Source of the DNA: Clostridia bacterium
Lineage (GTDB): Bacteria > Bacillota > Clostridia > Lachnospirales > Lachnospiraceae
Direction of reading: 5' to 3'
DNA: 34,490 bases
Assembly: GCA_910575725.1 (NCBI GenBank)
Contig: CAJTFE010000046.1
Span: 1 to 34,490 of the forward strand
Numbering within the stretch: the first letter of the stretch is position 1; every line of letters begins with the position of its first letter. Positions 32,008-34,490 of this stretch are shown one piece after another. The notes under the pieces were generated by a model that saw only the letters and a program-made list of their open reading frames with translations, ran no database searches and was not told the origin of the DNA. A program made the translations under genes and the position numbers.

Positions 32008-33273
32008 TCACCCCACAAAGCCAAAGGTTGTTATCAAGGTGCTTACCTCGTCAATACCCCGTCCAAGCACAACGATACAGGTGCCGGATTCATCCAAAAT
32101 CAAAATCTGTGGAACACGCAGGAAATAGGTACTGTTGCTGTCCTGAACGGTTTTCGTATGGATACGTTTTCCCGATGCCGTATCATAAATGTTGATTGTA
32201 ACACTGCTTTCCTCCAAAATAGCAGCAGCCACATATTTTCCCTGCCCGGAGCAGTAAACACCGTCTTTTCCCTCACTGCGGCTTGAGAACGACATCGTAT
32301 TTTCCGTATTGGATATGGTATCAAGCATCAGCAGGGTTCCATTATTTTCGTCAAAGCTCTGGGGCATAATAAGCAGGTTTCCGCCCTTTTGCACTTCTTC
32401 CGTATCTACCTTGTAATCCCCCTTTTTGGTAATCGTGAGTTTTGCGCTGTCTGTGGATACTGTACCATAAACACTGACCCCATCCCCGCCAATGGAGGTA
32501 TCTGCAGCCATGCCTACATAGACTAAAGTGTTGTCCCCCGTAAAGGTAAGGCTGTCCATGGCTGCAATCTGCATATTACCTGCCGTGCCTTCTTCGGAAT
32601 AGTTCAGAATGGTACGAACCTTCCGGGAAGAAACATCATAAAGGTAAAGCCCCTGAAGTCCGCCGAAAGCAACCTGTTTTCCGTCCTGTGAAATAGCTAT
32701 CCCTGTGATCTGCGGGATAAAATCGTCACTTAATAATCCGCTAAAGGAAATGGTATCCTGAATAGCAAAGTCCTTATTCAGTATGTATCCATTGATTCCG
32801 TCGCTGTCTGATGCAGCAAATGAACCGTTGCTGTCTCCGCCGCCAGCCTTTCCCTGGCCCACAACAAAGTAGCCGTCTGTAAAGGTCTGTACGCATAAGT
32901 CTCCCATGGAAATATCCGCACTTGCGATTGTTTCGCTTTTCCCCGTATCGTAAAGATAAAGCTGATCCGCCGCAACGATAATCCGGCTTCCATCGGCATA
33001 ATAGCAGCCTCTGACCTTTCCTGAAAAAGCGGAATCCTTGACCCCGCCGACCGCCATCATATTTTTATCCGTACCGTTATCCTGTTGATCAATCACGTTC
33101 ATTTCGCTGCTTTCATTTCCGGTATTTTCCGATGAATCATCTTCTACGGATTGCGGCTCCATGTTTATGGCTCCATTTTCAGAGCTGTTCCCATTCTCCT
33201 GTCTATCCCCGCAGGCCGACAGAGGAAGCGCCAAAGCAAGCATAAGTATCATACACATCCATTTTGTTTTCAT
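32008..33273 (-). CDS. Lipoprotein with WD40-like beta-propeller repeats
   Basis: A 421-residue surface lipoprotein: MKTKWMCMILMLALALPLSA then the lipidated Cys21. An Asn/Ser/Glu-rich spacer (about 22-70) follows. From about 85 the sequence repeats a strand-rich unit, for example RIIVAADQLYLYDTGKSE, QVAFGGLQGLYLYDVSSRK and VTINIYDTASGKRIHTKTVQ, as in beta-propellers. No catalytic motif is visible. Propellers of this sort usually bind a protein or ligand. It shares the repeat type with the tail of the fused permease, so both may display similar sensor or scaffold domains outside the cell. AAGGAGGA overlaps the preceding gene's end, and the gap is 3 bases. Confidence 0.85.
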   Translation of the reverse strand: MKTKWMCMILMLALALPLSACGDRQENGNSSENGAINMEPQSVEDDSSENTGNESSEMNVIDQQDNGTDKNMMAVGGVKDSAFSGKVRGCYYADGSRIIVAADQLYLYDTGKSETIASADISMGDLCVQTFTDGYFVVGQGKAGGGDSNGSFAASDSDGINGYILNKDFAIQDTISFSGLLSDDFIPQITGIAISQDGKQVAFGGLQGLYLYDVSSRKVRTILNYSEEGTAGNMQIAAMDSLTFTGDNTLVYVGMAADTSIGGDGVSVYGTVSTDSAKLTITKKGDYKVDTEEVQKGGNLLIMPQSFDENNGTLLMLDTISNTENTMSFSSRSEGKDGVYCSGQGKYVAAAILEESSVTINIYDTASGKRIHTKTVQDSNSTYFLRVPQILILDESGTCIVVLGRGIDEVSTLITTFGFVG

Positions 33274-33276
33274 TTT

Positions 33277-34383
33277 TTAGTCCTCCTTGTATAATAAAAT
33301 TGAACTGGTTTTACTTGTAACTGAATTTCCGTCCGCTGCGACGGCTGTCGCATAAAAAGTATTGAAACCATCCAGCTTAGCGGTATCTATGGTTGCTTCA
33401 ATAATCCACACATTTCCTTTGCTTAATGTGACATCACGGGAAACCGCTCCCTCAAAAGATATGGGCTTATGGTTTAAGAAAAATGATATGCCATATCTTG
33501 CGCCTGGCGTTCCACAAAGGGTGTAGCGCACGGTAAGCGTATCTTTCCCGGTAAGGTTGATATTGTCATACACCACCTCGCCGTCATAGACAAGCGTCCA
33601 ATAGACACTGTTATCCAGGGTATCCATCGTAACGCCATTCCATCCTGCTCTCACAAGCTCATTCTCAATAAAAGAGGAAGTGACTTTTTCCTCTGAAATG
33701 CTGACATCACGAAAAGCAGTTATACTTTCTCCATTGATGCTGTCATTTTCCGGAGCATCCTCATTAAAATGCAGTTTCAGCACTCTTTCGAAACTCTGAT
33801 GATACCAGCCATAGCTTGAGGTTTCTTTCATATCAGGCTGGAAATCGGGCCTGGTGACACTCACGACCGTCATATTCAGGGTATCGCCTTTTTTCCCTGT
33901 GTCCGGTGTGAACACAAAGGAAAATTTCTCTTCGTGCTTTTCTGATGTCCGGAAGCAGTGGAGATACTCATATTCCGCTCCTGTGTCGTTCACCTTGTAG
34001 GCTTGCGGCTTTCCGTCCAAAAAAAGCAGGAAGCCAATGCTGTCCAATTTTCCTTCTGACACAAACTGATAGTCCAGGACAAATTCTCCGCCATGATACT
34101 CATAAGGCAAAACACTCTGGTCATCGGCTCTGGCAGGATCCGCTTCCCCATGACTGAGAAACCCTAAATCTCCGTCCTCCTGCGCCCCGGCGAATGGGTC
34201 TTCTTCTATAGTTTGCGGCGGGGCATTCTCGTCCGCAATGTTATACCCTTCGGGTCCCCCTGAATTCATGCCCTTACGGGCGGTCGGACAGTTTTCGCTG
34301 TCCGATAAAGTATAATTTCCGCAGGCCGCCACACAAAAGGGCAAAACAAGAATCATAGCTAATGATAAGAATCGCTTTCGCAT
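33277..34383 (-). CDS. Lipoprotein of unknown function
   Basis: A 368-residue lipoprotein: MRKRFLSLAMILVLPFCVAA followed by Cys21. Residues about 22-90 are a low-complexity acidic spacer. The rest is rich in beta strands with two similar halves: one near 95-215 (GEFVLDYQFVSEGKLDSIGF, FSFVFTPDTGKKGDTLNMTV) and one near 240-360 (TLVYDGEVVYDNINLTGKDT, ISFFLNHKPISF), which suggests paired immunoglobulin-like sandwiches. I recognise no named family. The ATG is 7 bases from GGAGG. It is the first gene of the cassette inside the window; an earlier member could lie beyond the right edge. Confidence 0.85.
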   Translation of the reverse strand: MRKRFLSLAMILVLPFCVAACGNYTLSDSENCPTARKGMNSGGPEGYNIADENAPPQTIEEDPFAGAQEDGDLGFLSHGEADPARADDQSVLPYEYHGGEFVLDYQFVSEGKLDSIGFLLFLDGKPQAYKVNDTGAEYEYLHCFRTSEKHEEKFSFVFTPDTGKKGDTLNMTVVSVTRPDFQPDMKETSSYGWYHQSFERVLKLHFNEDAPENDSINGESITAFRDVSISEEKVTSSFIENELVRAGWNGVTMDTLDNSVYWTLVYDGEVVYDNINLTGKDTLTVRYTLCGTPGARYGISFFLNHKPISFEGAVSRDVTLSKGNVWIIEATIDTAKLDGFNTFYATAVAADGNSVTSKTSSILLYKED

Positions 34384-34414
34384 CGTCTATCCTCCCTATT
34401 TAGTCAAGTCTTTT

Positions 34415-34433
34415 TTCCTTGATTTTCAAGGAA
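34415..34433. repeat. Short inverted repeat upstream of the lipoprotein/ABC cassette
   Basis: TTCCTTGA (34415-34422) pairs with TCAAGGAA (34426-34433) over a 3-base loop, 32 bases before the first gene of the cassette. It could be an operator or a small leader hairpin. On the plus strand it is followed by TTTTT, but no plus-strand gene lies to its left. The last 57 bases of the window show no gene and no clear promoter. Confidence 0.4.
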
Positions 34434-34490
34434 TTTTTAGTTACATATCTCAGATGAATGAGCCACGATGATGGACATTTCTCTGTATCT

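Noticed and set aside
34411..34438. Rho-independent terminator on the plus strand
   Set aside because: The stem is short and AT-rich, and no plus-strand gene ends to its left.
1..34490. CRISPR array, tRNA or rRNA genes, insertion sequences, prophage
   Set aside because: No regularly spaced repeats, cloverleaf sequences, rRNA signatures, transposases or phage structural genes were seen on either strand.

Overview
The window reads as chromosomal DNA of an anaerobic, flagellated, endospore-forming member of the Clostridia, most like the Lachnospiraceae. The reasons are a short flagellin, spore genes (gpr, spoIIP, a GerMN lipoprotein), an oxygen-sensitive class III ribonucleotide reductase (nrdD/nrdG), a rubredoxin, strong purine-rich ribosome-binding sites, and lipoproteins typical of Gram-positives. 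No rRNA, tRNA, CRISPR array, transposase or prophage gene was seen. The species cannot be named from this sequence alone.

Layout. (1) 1-3.2 kb, + strand: flagellin, with a leader that looks like a CsrA target, then a glycosyltransferase-2/TPR protein that probably glycosylates flagellin. (2) 3.2-6.5 kb: a small unknown protein, an alanyl-tRNA editing protein (alaX), and a tightly coupled minus-strand trio of rubredoxin, Nudix hydrolase and GT11 fucosyltransferase-like protein. (3) 6.5-9.7 kb: nrdD and nrdG behind a consensus promoter covered by two NrdR-like boxes. (4) 9.7-13.5 kb: spore genes gpr and spoIIP on the minus strand; rpsT (TTG start, structured leader) and holA on the plus strand. 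(5) 13.4-19.4 kb, minus strand: an apparent five-gene operon comEA, response regulator, histidine kinase, GerMN lipoprotein, comEC, with a recognisable promoter. (6) 19.5-23.8 kb, minus strand: a YdcZ-type transporter whose start codon lies in a long inverted repeat, an orphan solute-binding protein with an acidic insert, and argB-argD behind a consensus promoter. (7) 24.0-25.0 kb: azlC-azlD branched-chain amino-acid exporter. (8) 25.1-26.8 kb: a methyl-accepting chemotaxis protein. (9) 26.9-34.4 kb, minus strand and visibly more AT-rich: a cassette of two lipoproteins, an ABC ATPase, an ABC-2 permease, a second permease fused to a lipoprotein-like signal and beta-propeller, and a membrane-anchored amidase.

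The most unusual part is the last cassette. It looks like an envelope-acting ABC system with several surface-exposed sensor or scaffold domains, and I do not recognise it as a named system. Two oddities lie inside it: the permease/lipoprotein fusion, and a 93-bp palindrome that supplies the last 22 codons of the other permease. Other notable points are the start-codon-sequestering inverted repeat at the YdcZ gene, the mixed competence/two-component/GerMN operon, and the NrdR-type control region of nrdD. The rest is ordinary core genome.
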